Positions 9,312 through 17,452 of a stretch of 64,000 bases of DNA are shown here, one piece after another. A model generated the notes under the pieces. It ran no database searches, was not told the origin of the DNA, and worked only from the letters and a program-made list of their open reading frames with translations. Source of the DNA: Hankyongella sp964404985 (GTDB taxonomy: Bacteria > Pseudomonadota > Alphaproteobacteria > Sphingomonadales > Sphingomonadaceae); assembly GCA_964404985.1 (NCBI GenBank), contig CAYOMD010000009.1, positions 1 to 64,000 of the forward strand, given 5' to 3'. Made by a program: the position numbers and the translations under genes. Each line of letters opens with the position of its first letter. Position 1 is the first letter of the stretch.

Positions 9312-10277
9312 ATGAGAGATAAGATATCGGCCAGCTGGTCCCGTCGCGCGGTGACCGCCGCTCTAACCGGCGGTGTGGCCTCTGCTGCGGCAGGACTGGT
9401 ACTGACCCCGGCCCTTGAACACGCGTCGCTTGTGCCGCTGGATGCTCCAGACGTCCAGCGTGACGTGCGGTTGCTGGCAGCGCGCGGCATGAGTCTCGAG
9501 GATGGTGACGACGGCCTGATGGAATTCATGGCGCCTGCGCCGCCAGCCCCCCGGCAGGTTCGGCAGGCCATTGAAAAGGCTTTGAAGGCACAACCAGAGC
9601 GCCCCTATTCGGGTGCGCCGCGCATTGTCGTGGTCATCGACGATGTCGGCCCGAGTGACGCACGGGCGCGTCAGGCGATTGCGCTGCCGGCCCCGGTCAC
9701 GCTGGCGATGCTGCCCTATGCGCCGGGTGTTGCCGAGCATGCGAAAGCTGCCACAAGCCGAGGGCATGAATTGCTCGCCCATGTGCCGATGCAGCCCGCG
9801 CAAGGCGTCAACCCCGGCCCGCAGGCTTTGCTGCTGGACCAGAGCACGGAGGAGCGCCAACGTCTGCTGGAGTGGAACCTCTCGCAGTTTCAGGGCTTTG
9901 TTGGCATCAATAATCATATGGGCAGCCAGTTTACCAAAGACGGTCCCGCCATGCGTGCTGTCCTGGAGGCGGTGCAAGCGGCCAACCTGCTGTATCTGGA
10001 TTCGCGCACCAGCGTGCAGACGGCCGGACGATCCGTCGCGAGCGAACTCGGTGTCCCGTTTGCCGAGCGCGACGTGTTTCTCGATAATCATCGCACCGCT
10101 GATTATCTGGCGCTTCAACTCGCCCAGGTTGAGGCGATTGCCCGGAAGCGCGGGCTGGCGATTGCCATCGGCCACCCGCATGAGGTCACTCTGGCAGCGC
10201 TGGCAGACTGGTTGCCGCGACTGGCCGCCCGGGGGTTTGTGCTCGAGTCAGTCCGCGCGGTTGCCCGGCTGGCTTGA
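9312..10277 (+). CDS. Divergent polysaccharide deacetylase (YibQ/DUF610 family)
   Basis: Exported protein of about 321 residues in the divergent polysaccharide deacetylase family, a NodB-like barrel of uncertain substrate. An N-terminal signal or anchor segment is followed by a low-complexity linker and the catalytic domain, starting at VVVIDDVG. NHMGS, the DSRTS strand and GHPHE mark the expected metal and active-site loops. The ATG at 9312 is chosen because GAAGGGG lies about ten bases ahead; an upstream TTG at 9291 would overlap that ribosome binding site. It is divergent from trpG and its stop is one base from that of trpE. A role in envelope glycan turnover is inferred only. Confidence 0.85.
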   Translation: MRDKISASWSRRAVTAALTGGVASAAAGLVLTPALEHASLVPLDAPDVQRDVRLLAARGMSLEDGDDGLMEFMAPAPPAPRQVRQAIEKALKAQPERPYSGAPRIVVVIDDVGPSDARARQAIALPAPVTLAMLPYAPGVAEHAKAATSRGHELLAHVPMQPAQGVNPGPQALLLDQSTEERQRLLEWNLSQFQGFVGINNHMGSQFTKDGPAMRAVLEAVQAANLLYLDSRTSVQTAGRSVASELGVPFAERDVFLDNHRTADYLALQLAQVEAIARKRGLAIAIGHPHEVTLAALADWLPRLAARGFVLESVRAVARLA

Positions 10278-10278
10278 G

Positions 10279-11760
10279 TTACCGCCTAAACCCGTTGCCG
10301 GCGGCAATGCGCAGTGCCTCTGCGGCGGCAGCAAACAGGGCACCGGATTTGGCCTCGCATTCCTGCTGCTCAGCCTCGGCCCTGCTGTCCGCCACGATAC
10401 CGGCCCCGGCTTTCACATGCATGATGCCCTCCTTAAGGATGGCGGTGCGCAGTACGATGCAGCTATCCATACCGCCGTCCGGCGCGAAATAGCCGACCCC
10501 GCCAGCATAGGGCCCGCGCTTTTCCGGCTCTAGGGCGTGAATGATCTCCATCGCGCGTACCTTGGGCGCGCCGGAGACCGTACCCGCTGGAAACCCGGCC
10601 AGTAGCGCATCGATCGAGTCGCATGTCGGGGCGAGCCTGCCGCGCACGTTCGAGACGATGTGCATCACATGGCTGTAGCGCTCGACAGTGAAGCGCTCGG
10701 TCACGGTGACGGTGCCGGGAATGGCAACCCGTCCGATATCGTTGCGCCCGAGGTCGAGCAGCATCAGGTGCTCTGCACACTCCTTCGGGTCGGCCAACAG
10801 TTCGGCGCGCAAGGCCTCGTCTGCGGCCTCGGTCGTGCCGCGTGGCCGCGTGCCGGCGATCGGGCGGATGGTCACGTCGCCATCGCGGGCGCGCACCAGA
10901 ATTTCCGGGGAGGAGCCGACCAGCTGGAAGCCCGGCAAATCCAGATAATAGAGAAAAGGCGAGGGGTTGATCCGCCGCAGTGCCCGGTACAAGTCGAAGG
11001 GCGGCAAGGGGAAGGGCTGGGTGAACCGCTGGGCGAGGACGACCTGGAAGATGTCACCGGCCGCGATATAATCCTTCGCCTGGCTGACCCAGGCCGCATA
11101 GTCGGGTGCGGACACGACCGGCGTTTTGGCGGCATGGAGCGCTTGCGGCTGCGGGGTCAAATGCGGCAACGGGCCTGCGAGTGCGCGCTCAGCCGCGTCG
11201 AGCCGTGCCTCGGCGTCCTCTGCGGTTTGCACGCCGGGATAGACCGGCGCGATCAGGTACAGTTCATCGGCCAGCCGGTCGAATACCAGAATGAGGCTCG
11301 GGCGCATGAACAGCATGTCCGGCACACCGAGCGGGTCGGCCTTGGGTGCCGGCAGGCGCTCGACCAGACCGACTGTCTCGTAGCCGAAATAACCGACCAA
11401 CGTGCTGAGCGCGCCCGGCAGTTCGGCAGGGACGGGCATCCGGCACTCGGCGACCAGCGCACGCAGGGCCTCAAGGGTAGGGCCGGCATCCTCAAACTGC
11501 GCGAGATCATGCTGTGCCCGGCGGTTGATCTCGGACCGGTTGCCGGTTGAGCGCCAGATCAGGTCCGGCGCGAGGCCGATCATCGAATAGCGCCCGCGCA
11601 CAGACCCGCCTTCGACCGATTCGAGCAGGCAGCCGGGTACTCCGGGCACTGCCAGTTTTAGGTACGCGGAGACCGGTGTTTCGGTATCGGCGACGACGCG
11701 CCGCCAGACCAGCCGGGGGTCTTGCGCGGCTGGCTGGTGAGAAGGGGCCGCAGATGCCAC
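10279..11760 (-). CDS. trpE: Anthranilate synthase component I
   Basis: Chorismate-using subunit of anthranilate synthase, 493 residues. The chorismate-binding core is complete, with PIAGTRPRG, DLGRNDIGRV and the GAPKVRAME segment; the N-terminal half has the tryptophan feedback region. It starts with GTG two bases after the ppiD stop, so it is probably translated from a ppiD-trpE message. It is not fused to TrpG, unlike the Rhizobium-type enzyme. Confidence 0.96.
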   Translation of the reverse strand: MASAAPSHQPAAQDPRLVWRRVVADTETPVSAYLKLAVPGVPGCLLESVEGGSVRGRYSMIGLAPDLIWRSTGNRSEINRRAQHDLAQFEDAGPTLEALRALVAECRMPVPAELPGALSTLVGYFGYETVGLVERLPAPKADPLGVPDMLFMRPSLILVFDRLADELYLIAPVYPGVQTAEDAEARLDAAERALAGPLPHLTPQPQALHAAKTPVVSAPDYAAWVSQAKDYIAAGDIFQVVLAQRFTQPFPLPPFDLYRALRRINPSPFLYYLDLPGFQLVGSSPEILVRARDGDVTIRPIAGTRPRGTTEAADEALRAELLADPKECAEHLMLLDLGRNDIGRVAIPGTVTVTERFTVERYSHVMHIVSNVRGRLAPTCDSIDALLAGFPAGTVSGAPKVRAMEIIHALEPEKRGPYAGGVGYFAPDGGMDSCIVLRTAILKEGIMHVKAGAGIVADSRAEAEQQECEAKSGALFAAAAEALRIAAGNGFRR

Positions 11761-11762
11761 GA

Positions 11763-13694
11763 TCAGCCGTCGCCGAGCAGGCGCTTGCGGGTCGCGTCGA
11801 TGGCTTTCTGGTTGTAGCTCAAGCCCAGGGATTTGCGGATCGCCAGAGCAAAACTCTCGGACAGCTCCCGGCTCGATAAGCCGCCGACGTCACGCTGGGT
11901 CTGCGCCAGCAATTGCTGCCCCTGCGGCTGGTTTGGGTCGCCTGGTTTGCTCTGCAGCACCTGGACGACATAGAGGGCGGCCTCACGCTCGGCGGGGGCA
12001 AAGCCTGCCTGACCATTTGGCAAGGTGAACATCAGCCGGATGATGGCCGGTACGTTCTGGTTTTGCAGGATTTGCAGGCGTACTCCCTCAACCGGCTGGA
12101 TTTGGCCGATATTCTCTGCCTTGGCCAGAGCATCCAGCCGCCCGCCCTTGCGAACGCCGGCCACCAGTTTTTCCGCCAGCGCCTTGGCCCGCTCGGCGGC
12201 CTGCTGCTGACGCCAAGCCGCCTCGACCTGTGGCCGGATGTCCGCCAGCGGTCGCAGGGTACTCGGGGTGATGTCGAGGGTCTTCACGGCATAATAACTG
12301 TTCTCGCCGAGCTTCTCGATCTTGGAGTCATCGTCAGGCTGCTGTGTGAACGCCCCGGAGAGGATGGGCACGGCCGAGGCCGGCAGCCCCGCATCCTCCC
12401 CTTCTTTCAGGCGACCGGTCACGCTCACGGGGCCTACGGTGTTCAGCTTGAGCTTGAGCTTGCCGGCGGCCTCTTCCAGGCTGGTCCCGGAGGCGAGGTC
12501 GTCATCCAGCTTGCGGCTGAGATCGTAGAGCCGGTCCACGGCCAGTTCGCGCTGGACCCGCACTGTGAGGGCGGGGCGCACCGCCTCGAAGGATTTCACA
12601 GCCGGCGGCTCGATGGCCGCAATGTAGACCAGATAAAAGCCAAGGCTGCTCTTGATCGGCCCCACCGTCTCTCCGGCCTTGGCGCGAAAGGCCCGGTCGG
12701 CAATGTCCACGGAGGATTGCGCCGCATAGGCGGTCTGGGTCAGCTGGCCGAGCGCCAGATCGTCAGGGGTCAGGCCGAGTTCGGCGTTTGCTGCGGCCTC
12801 GAAACTCTCTCCCTTGCGCACGCGCGCTATCACCTTGTTGGCCGTCGCCTCGTCTGGCGCCAGGGCCTGCCCGATGCTGCGCTGCTCGGCGCCGCCGTAT
12901 TCGGTGATGTTCTGCTCGAAGGCCTGCTTCAGCTGTTCATCGGTCGGCTCGATCTCCTGAACCACGGTGTCGAGATCGAGCAGGACGTATTGAAAGCGCC
13001 GTAGTTCAGGGATGCTGAAGACGCGCTTGTTGTCGGCCATGAACTTTTTGAGCTTGGCATCGTCCGGCGCCGGGACATCGCCGGTAAAGCGCTCGAACGG
13101 GATACGCGCGACCAGACCGCCGCGCTGCTCCAGCAACAGCGATACATACGCCTTGGCCAGGCGTGCCGGCGCATCGCCACCCGCGCCGATGCCGCGGGTA
13201 AACTGGTCTCGCACCAGATCCTGCCCGAGCTCTTTTTCAAACTCGGACTGCGAGATGCGATTCTGGGCCAGTGCTTCCTTGTACTTGGTGACATCGAAGG
13301 CCCCCCCGAGCTGGAAGGCCGGGATCGCGCGGATGGCTTCTGCCACCTGTTGCGGGCCTGCCACGACGCCCTGGCGCTCGGCTATTTCGTCAATCGCGAA
13401 CAGCGAGAGAATGAGGTCGAGGACGTCGCGGTCGCCACCCTGGCGCACGAGATCGGCTTGGGTCAGGTCTGGCCGTTGCTCACGCTCCTGTTTCCATACG
13501 GTCTCAAGCCGGCGCAGGAAGTCGTCGGTCTTGACCGCGCGGTCACCCACGCTGGCCAGCTCCCCAGAGCCTGAAGGTCCGCCGAACGGATTCTGCCCGG
13601 ACAGGCCGCCAGTCGCCACCAGGGCGACCAGCAGCAAGCCGAAAACAAGGGCGGCCGCCTTGGAGGTGGAAAATTTGCGAAATGCCCCGATCAT
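11763..13694 (-). CDS. ppiD: PpiD-like periplasmic folding factor (SurA_N / rotamase)
   Basis: Membrane-anchored periplasmic chaperone of 643 residues. One N-terminal transmembrane helix (about residues 13-32) is followed by a SurA_N-type chaperone region, a parvulin-like PPIC domain around 250-370, and a second degenerate rotamase-like region toward the C-terminus. This is the PpiD architecture; PpiD works at the exit of the Sec translocon. It is immediately upstream of trpE and divergent from tpiA, an arrangement common in alphaproteobacteria. Whether the parvulin site is catalytically active cannot be told from the sequence. Confidence 0.9.
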   Translation of the reverse strand: MIGAFRKFSTSKAAALVFGLLLVALVATGGLSGQNPFGGPSGSGELASVGDRAVKTDDFLRRLETVWKQEREQRPDLTQADLVRQGGDRDVLDLILSLFAIDEIAERQGVVAGPQQVAEAIRAIPAFQLGGAFDVTKYKEALAQNRISQSEFEKELGQDLVRDQFTRGIGAGGDAPARLAKAYVSLLLEQRGGLVARIPFERFTGDVPAPDDAKLKKFMADNKRVFSIPELRRFQYVLLDLDTVVQEIEPTDEQLKQAFEQNITEYGGAEQRSIGQALAPDEATANKVIARVRKGESFEAAANAELGLTPDDLALGQLTQTAYAAQSSVDIADRAFRAKAGETVGPIKSSLGFYLVYIAAIEPPAVKSFEAVRPALTVRVQRELAVDRLYDLSRKLDDDLASGTSLEEAAGKLKLKLNTVGPVSVTGRLKEGEDAGLPASAVPILSGAFTQQPDDDSKIEKLGENSYYAVKTLDITPSTLRPLADIRPQVEAAWRQQQAAERAKALAEKLVAGVRKGGRLDALAKAENIGQIQPVEGVRLQILQNQNVPAIIRLMFTLPNGQAGFAPAEREAALYVVQVLQSKPGDPNQPQGQQLLAQTQRDVGGLSSRELSESFALAIRKSLGLSYNQKAIDATRKRLLGDG

Positions 13695-13739
13695 GCCTGT
13701 CTAGTCGCCTTCAACTGTTACCAAAACGTCGCAGACCAT

Positions 13740-13754
13740 AGGCATGTCATGCCT
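13740..13754. promoter_or_regulatory. Inverted repeat between ppiD and tpiA
   Basis: AGGCAT-GTC-ATGCCT is a perfect six-base dyad with a three-base spacer in the 135-base region shared by the divergent ppiD and tpiA starts. It may be an operator; no regulator is known to fit, and short dyads can arise by chance. Confidence 0.25.
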
Positions 13755-13829
13755 CTGCAGCAAGGGGAACTGGCGAGACGGAGGGCATGCTGCTAACTGC
13801 GTGCGGCGTGTTAATTTCCGGGTATTCTT

Positions 13830-14588
13830 ATGGACGCGAAGTCAAAGTTCCTTGTCGGCAACTGGAAGATGTTTGGCACCCGTGCTGCGCTTGTGGAAAT
13901 CGAGGAGATCAGGAACGCTCTGGTGGCAATGCCGGCTGATGTAGATGCTGCGATCGCAGTGCCGTTTACCCTGCTGTTGCGCGCAGTTGAGGTTGCCTCA
14001 GGCAGCGCTCTGCAGATCGGTGCGCAGGATTGTCATGCCGCTCCGGACGGTGCCTTTACCGGGGACGTGTCTGCGGAGCAGATTGCCGATGCCGGTGCCA
14101 GCTTCGTGATCGTCGGCCATTCTGAACGGCGCGCGGGCCACGACGAGTCCAGCCCGAAGGTCGCTGCCAAGCTCGCAGCGGCGCAGCGCGCCGGGCTACT
14201 GCCAATCCTGTGCGTCGGCGAGACCCGTCAGGAGCGGGAGGCCGGGCGAACACTGGATGTTATCGGGGAACAACTTGCCGGGTCCTTGCCTGAAAACGTG
14301 GACGTAGATCGTCTGGTGATCGCCTATGAGCCGGTGTGGTGCATCGGCGCCAGTACAGTGCCGAGTGCGGGGGATATCGAGGCGGTTCAACATTTTATCC
14401 GCACCCAGCTGGTTGACTGGTTTGGTCAGCGTGGTGCCTTTGTCCGCCTGCTGTACGGCGGCTCGGCCAATGCGGAAAATGCTGGCTGGATTTGCGCGCT
14501 GAACACCGTCGACGGCCTGCTGTTCGCTCGGGCCAGCCTGACGGCGGCGAGTTTTCTGGCGACGGCGCGTGCAGCGTCTGCGCTTTAA
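13830..14588 (+). CDS. tpiA: Triosephosphate isomerase, with unusual phosphate-binding loops
   Basis: Glycolytic enzyme interconverting dihydroxyacetone phosphate and glyceraldehyde 3-phosphate; 252 residues, normal length. Catalytic Asn11, Lys13, His97 (GHSERR) and Glu167 (AYEPVW) are all present, and YGGS at 209-212 is intact. The mobile loop 6, usually AIGTGK, reads CIGAST at 171-176. The phosphate-binding VGGAS of the last loop reads FARAS (232-236), replacing both glycines. The gene is in the expected place ahead of secG and pyrG, so it is probably the main enzyme, but its activity should not be taken for granted. No clear Shine-Dalgarno sequence precedes the ATG. Confidence 0.9.
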   Translation: MDAKSKFLVGNWKMFGTRAALVEIEEIRNALVAMPADVDAAIAVPFTLLLRAVEVASGSALQIGAQDCHAAPDGAFTGDVSAEQIADAGASFVIVGHSERRAGHDESSPKVAAKLAAAQRAGLLPILCVGETRQEREAGRTLDVIGEQLAGSLPENVDVDRLVIAYEPVWCIGASTVPSAGDIEAVQHFIRTQLVDWFGQRGAFVRLLYGGSANAENAGWICALNTVDGLLFARASLTAASFLATARAASAL

Positions 14589-14681
14589 CTGTACATCGCT
14601 TGCAAAGCACGCGGCCGCGCGATACATGCCCCCCCTTGTTCGGCGGCATATAGACTGCCGCGTTAGAGAGGCATGTTCCAG

Positions 14682-15125
14682 ATGTCGACCTGGATGATCC
14701 TGGTTCTGGTTTTTCACGTGTTCGTGACCATTGGTCTCGTTGCGGTCATCCTGTTGCAGCGCTCCGAAGGCGGGGGACTGGGCATTGGCGGCGGGACCTC
14801 CGGCGGCCTGATGACGGCGCGCGGGGCGGCCAACTTGCTGACACGCCTGACCTCAATTCTGGCAGCTGTGTTCATCGCCAATTCGATTCTGCTTGCGGTT
14901 ATGGCCGGTTATAACCGCTCGTCGCGCTCGCAGGTTGAGGAGTTGTTGCAGAAGCAAGCGACTGACGCACCGGCCGCAGTGCCCGACTCTGCCCCGATCG
15001 CCGGGTCTGCACCGGCACTGCCTGCAGCCCCTGCGGCAACCGGTGGCTTGCCGATCTCGAACGCGCCGGCAGCACAACCCGAGGCGCAGGGCGAGGGCAC
15101 GACCGAGCAGCCTGCCGCCAAGTAG
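14682..15125 (+). CDS. secG: Preprotein translocase subunit SecG
   Basis: Small subunit of the SecYEG channel. Two transmembrane helices (about residues 4-24 and 55-75) flank the conserved LLQRSEGGGLGIGGG loop. A long Ala/Pro/Gln-rich C-terminal tail brings the protein to about 147 residues, longer than the enterobacterial form but usual in alphaproteobacteria. The ATG at 14682 is preferred over one at 14673 because AGAGAGG ends ten bases upstream of it and abuts the earlier codon. It lies between tpiA and pyrG. Confidence 0.93.
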   Translation: MSTWMILVLVFHVFVTIGLVAVILLQRSEGGGLGIGGGTSGGLMTARGAANLLTRLTSILAAVFIANSILLAVMAGYNRSSRSQVEELLQKQATDAPAAVPDSAPIAGSAPALPAAPAATGGLPISNAPAAQPEAQGEGTTEQPAAK

Positions 15126-15134
15126 CCCGGCAAT

Positions 15135-15163
15135 AAAAAATCTGCCCCACCATCTCTGTGGGG
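15135..15163 (-). terminator. Hairpin with T tract on the minus strand
   Basis: CCCCAC (15145-15150) and GTGGGG (15158-15163) form a six-base stem with a seven-base loop. Six adenines at 15135-15140 become a U tract on the minus strand. On the plus strand no U tract follows, so as an intrinsic terminator it faces transcription running backward from pyrG toward secG. Confidence 0.4.
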
Positions 15164-15203
15164 TGTGGCCAAACACATTGAGCGCAGGTAAACCCTAAGT
15201 CCC

Positions 15204-16832
15204 ATGGCGCGGTTTATTTTCATCACCGGCGGCGTGGTTTCCTCGCTCGGCAAAGGTCTCATGGCAGCCTCACTCGCTGCCCTTCTGCAGGCACGCGGCT
15301 ACCGCGTGCGTCTGCGCAAGTTCGACCCCTATCTCAACATCGATCCGGGCACCATGAGCCCGTATCAGCACGGCGAAGTCTATGTGACCGACGACGGGGC
15401 CGAGACCGATCTCGACCTCGGCCATTATGAGCGTTTTACCGGTGTCCCCTCGCGGCGCTCCGATAACGTGACGTCAGGGCGCATCTATTCGGATATTCTC
15501 GCCAGGGAACGACGCGGCGACTATCTCGGTGGTACGGTCCAGGTGATTCCGCACGTCACCGATGCCATCAAGGCGTTCGCCCTGTCCGAGACGGACGATG
15601 TGGACTTCGTGCTGTGCGAAATCGGCGGCACGGTCGGCGACATCGAAAGCCTGCCGTTCCTGGAGGCCATTCGCCAGCTTGGGAACGAATTGCCGCGTCA
15701 CCACGCGGTCTACATCCACACGACTCTGGTGCCGTTCATTGCGGCCGCCGGCGAGCTTAAGACCAAGCCGACCCAGCACTCGGTGAAGGAACTGCGCGCG
15801 CTCGGCATTCAGCCGGATTTACTGGTGTGCCGATCGGAGTATGCGCTGCCGGACAGTGACCGGGCAAAGATTGCCCTGTTTTGCAATGTGCGGCCATCCT
15901 CGGTGATCCCGGCGCTGGATGCTGCCAGTATCTACGAAGTGCCGATGCAGTATCACGCCGCCGGGCTTGATACCGAGGTGTTGGCCGCGTTCGGGCTGGA
16001 CGGAGTGCCGCAGCCGGACCTCGTGCGCTGGCGCACCATCGTCGAGCGTATCCATCACCCCGAAGGCGAGGTGACCATTGGGGTGGTCGGCAAGTATGTC
16101 GGCCTCAAGGATGCCTATAAGTCGTTGTCGGAAGCGCTGGTCCACGGCGGGATCGCCAACCGGGTCAAGGTCAACATCAAGTGGCTCGACTCGGAAGTGT
16201 TCGAGCATGAGGACGCCGCCCTCCAGCTTGAGCCGATGCACGGCATTCTGGTCCCTGGCGGCTTCGGGGCGCGTGGTGCTGAAGGCAAGATTGCCGCTGC
16301 GCGGTTCGCGCGCGAGCGCAGCATTCCATACTTCGGCATTTGCTTTGGCATGCAGATGGCGGTCATCGAGGCGGCCCGGACCCTTGCCGGCATGAACGGT
16401 GCCAGCTCGAGCGAGTTCGGCCCTTGCCCGGATCCGGTCGTCGGCCTGCTGACCGAGTGGGAGCAGGCGGGTGCGCGCCAGGTCCGCCGCGAGGGCGGCG
16501 ATCTGGGCGGGACCATGCGGCTGGGGGCATACGATGCGGTCCTCGACCCGCAATCCCGTATCGCCGGCATCTATGGCAGCGCCGAGATCAGCGAGCGGCA
16601 TCGGCATCGTTACGAGGTCAACGTCAGCTACCGCAAGCGGCTTGAGGCAACGGGGCTGCGTATTTCCGGCATGTCACCAGACGGGCTGTTGCCCGAGACG
16701 ATTGAATATCCAGATCATCCGTGGTTTATCGGTGTACAGTACCATCCAGAACTGAAATCCAAGCCGTTTGAGCCGCATCCGCTGTTTGCCAGTTTCATTG
16801 CTGCTGCAGTAGCGCAAAGCCGTCTTGTGTGA
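15204..16832 (+). CDS. pyrG: CTP synthase
   Basis: Converts UTP to CTP with glutamine as amino donor. The 542-residue protein has the N-terminal synthetase domain beginning FIFITGGVVSSLGKG (P-loop) and the GTMSPYQHGEVYV segment, and a C-terminal class I amidotransferase domain with GICFGMQ (nucleophilic Cys) and QYHPE (His/Glu). Length is normal. It follows secG on the same strand after a 78-base gap and precedes a chlorite dismutase-like gene. Confidence 0.97.
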   Translation: MARFIFITGGVVSSLGKGLMAASLAALLQARGYRVRLRKFDPYLNIDPGTMSPYQHGEVYVTDDGAETDLDLGHYERFTGVPSRRSDNVTSGRIYSDILARERRGDYLGGTVQVIPHVTDAIKAFALSETDDVDFVLCEIGGTVGDIESLPFLEAIRQLGNELPRHHAVYIHTTLVPFIAAAGELKTKPTQHSVKELRALGIQPDLLVCRSEYALPDSDRAKIALFCNVRPSSVIPALDAASIYEVPMQYHAAGLDTEVLAAFGLDGVPQPDLVRWRTIVERIHHPEGEVTIGVVGKYVGLKDAYKSLSEALVHGGIANRVKVNIKWLDSEVFEHEDAALQLEPMHGILVPGGFGARGAEGKIAAARFARERSIPYFGICFGMQMAVIEAARTLAGMNGASSSEFGPCPDPVVGLLTEWEQAGARQVRREGGDLGGTMRLGAYDAVLDPQSRIAGIYGSAEISERHRHRYEVNVSYRKRLEATGLRISGMSPDGLLPETIEYPDHPWFIGVQYHPELKSKPFEPHPLFASFIAAAVAQSRLV

Positions 16833-16877
16833 CCTTACGCTCCGATTGGCTGTTCAGATAATGAATAGGAGAAACGC

Positions 16878-17408
16878 ATGCGTTACACCTTTGCCGCAGG
16901 TCAGATCGGAACATGGCGAATCGAGCAGATCGCACCGGTTGTCGGGGACAGCCTGCCCGGGGCAGACCGCCTGAATATCGTGCCGGCTGACGCTTCTCTG
17001 GAGTGTGTTTGGAGCCTCGACGGCGTCGTCAGCAACATTCGCTATGCAACCGCAGTTGAGGCAGGGCAACTGCGGGCCGTGCAGGAAGATCTCGGGCGCC
17101 CGCATGCGACCTGCGCCGCGCTGATTCCGATTCGCAAGTCGGCAGCCTGGTGGGGGATGGCGCAGGACGAGCGCCGGGCGATCTTCGAGGAACAGTCCCA
17201 CCACACGGCCATAGGGCTTGAGTATCTGCCGCAGGTTGCGCGCAAGCTCTATCATTGCCGGGACATCGGTGGAGCGTTCGATTTTCTGACCTGGTTCGAG
17301 TATGCGCCGGAGCACGCGGAGGCGTTCGAGCACCTGGTCCAGCGTCTGCGAGAGACTCGCGAATGGACCTATGTTGATCGCGAAGTCGACATCCGCCTGA
17401 GCCGTTAA
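16878..17408 (+). CDS. Chlorite dismutase-family heme protein, probably lacking the catalytic Arg
   Basis: The 176-residue protein matches the short, dimeric branch of the chlorite dismutase superfamily: an internal ferredoxin-like region, then YLPQVARKLYHCRD with the likely proximal heme ligand His126 and FDFLTWFEYAPEH. In characterised chlorite dismutases the distal arginine lies 13 residues after that histidine; here position 139 is Trp. The protein is therefore more likely a heme-binding relative of unknown reaction than a true chlorite dismutase. AGGAG six bases ahead of the ATG supports the start. It is close behind pyrG but separately translated. Confidence 0.75.
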   Translation: MRYTFAAGQIGTWRIEQIAPVVGDSLPGADRLNIVPADASLECVWSLDGVVSNIRYATAVEAGQLRAVQEDLGRPHATCAALIPIRKSAAWWGMAQDERRAIFEEQSHHTAIGLEYLPQVARKLYHCRDIGGAFDFLTWFEYAPEHAEAFEHLVQRLRETREWTYVDREVDIRLSR

Positions 17409-17452
17409 GCGCTTACGATCTGACTTAATCAGTTCGCCGTCTCGCCCCCGTT

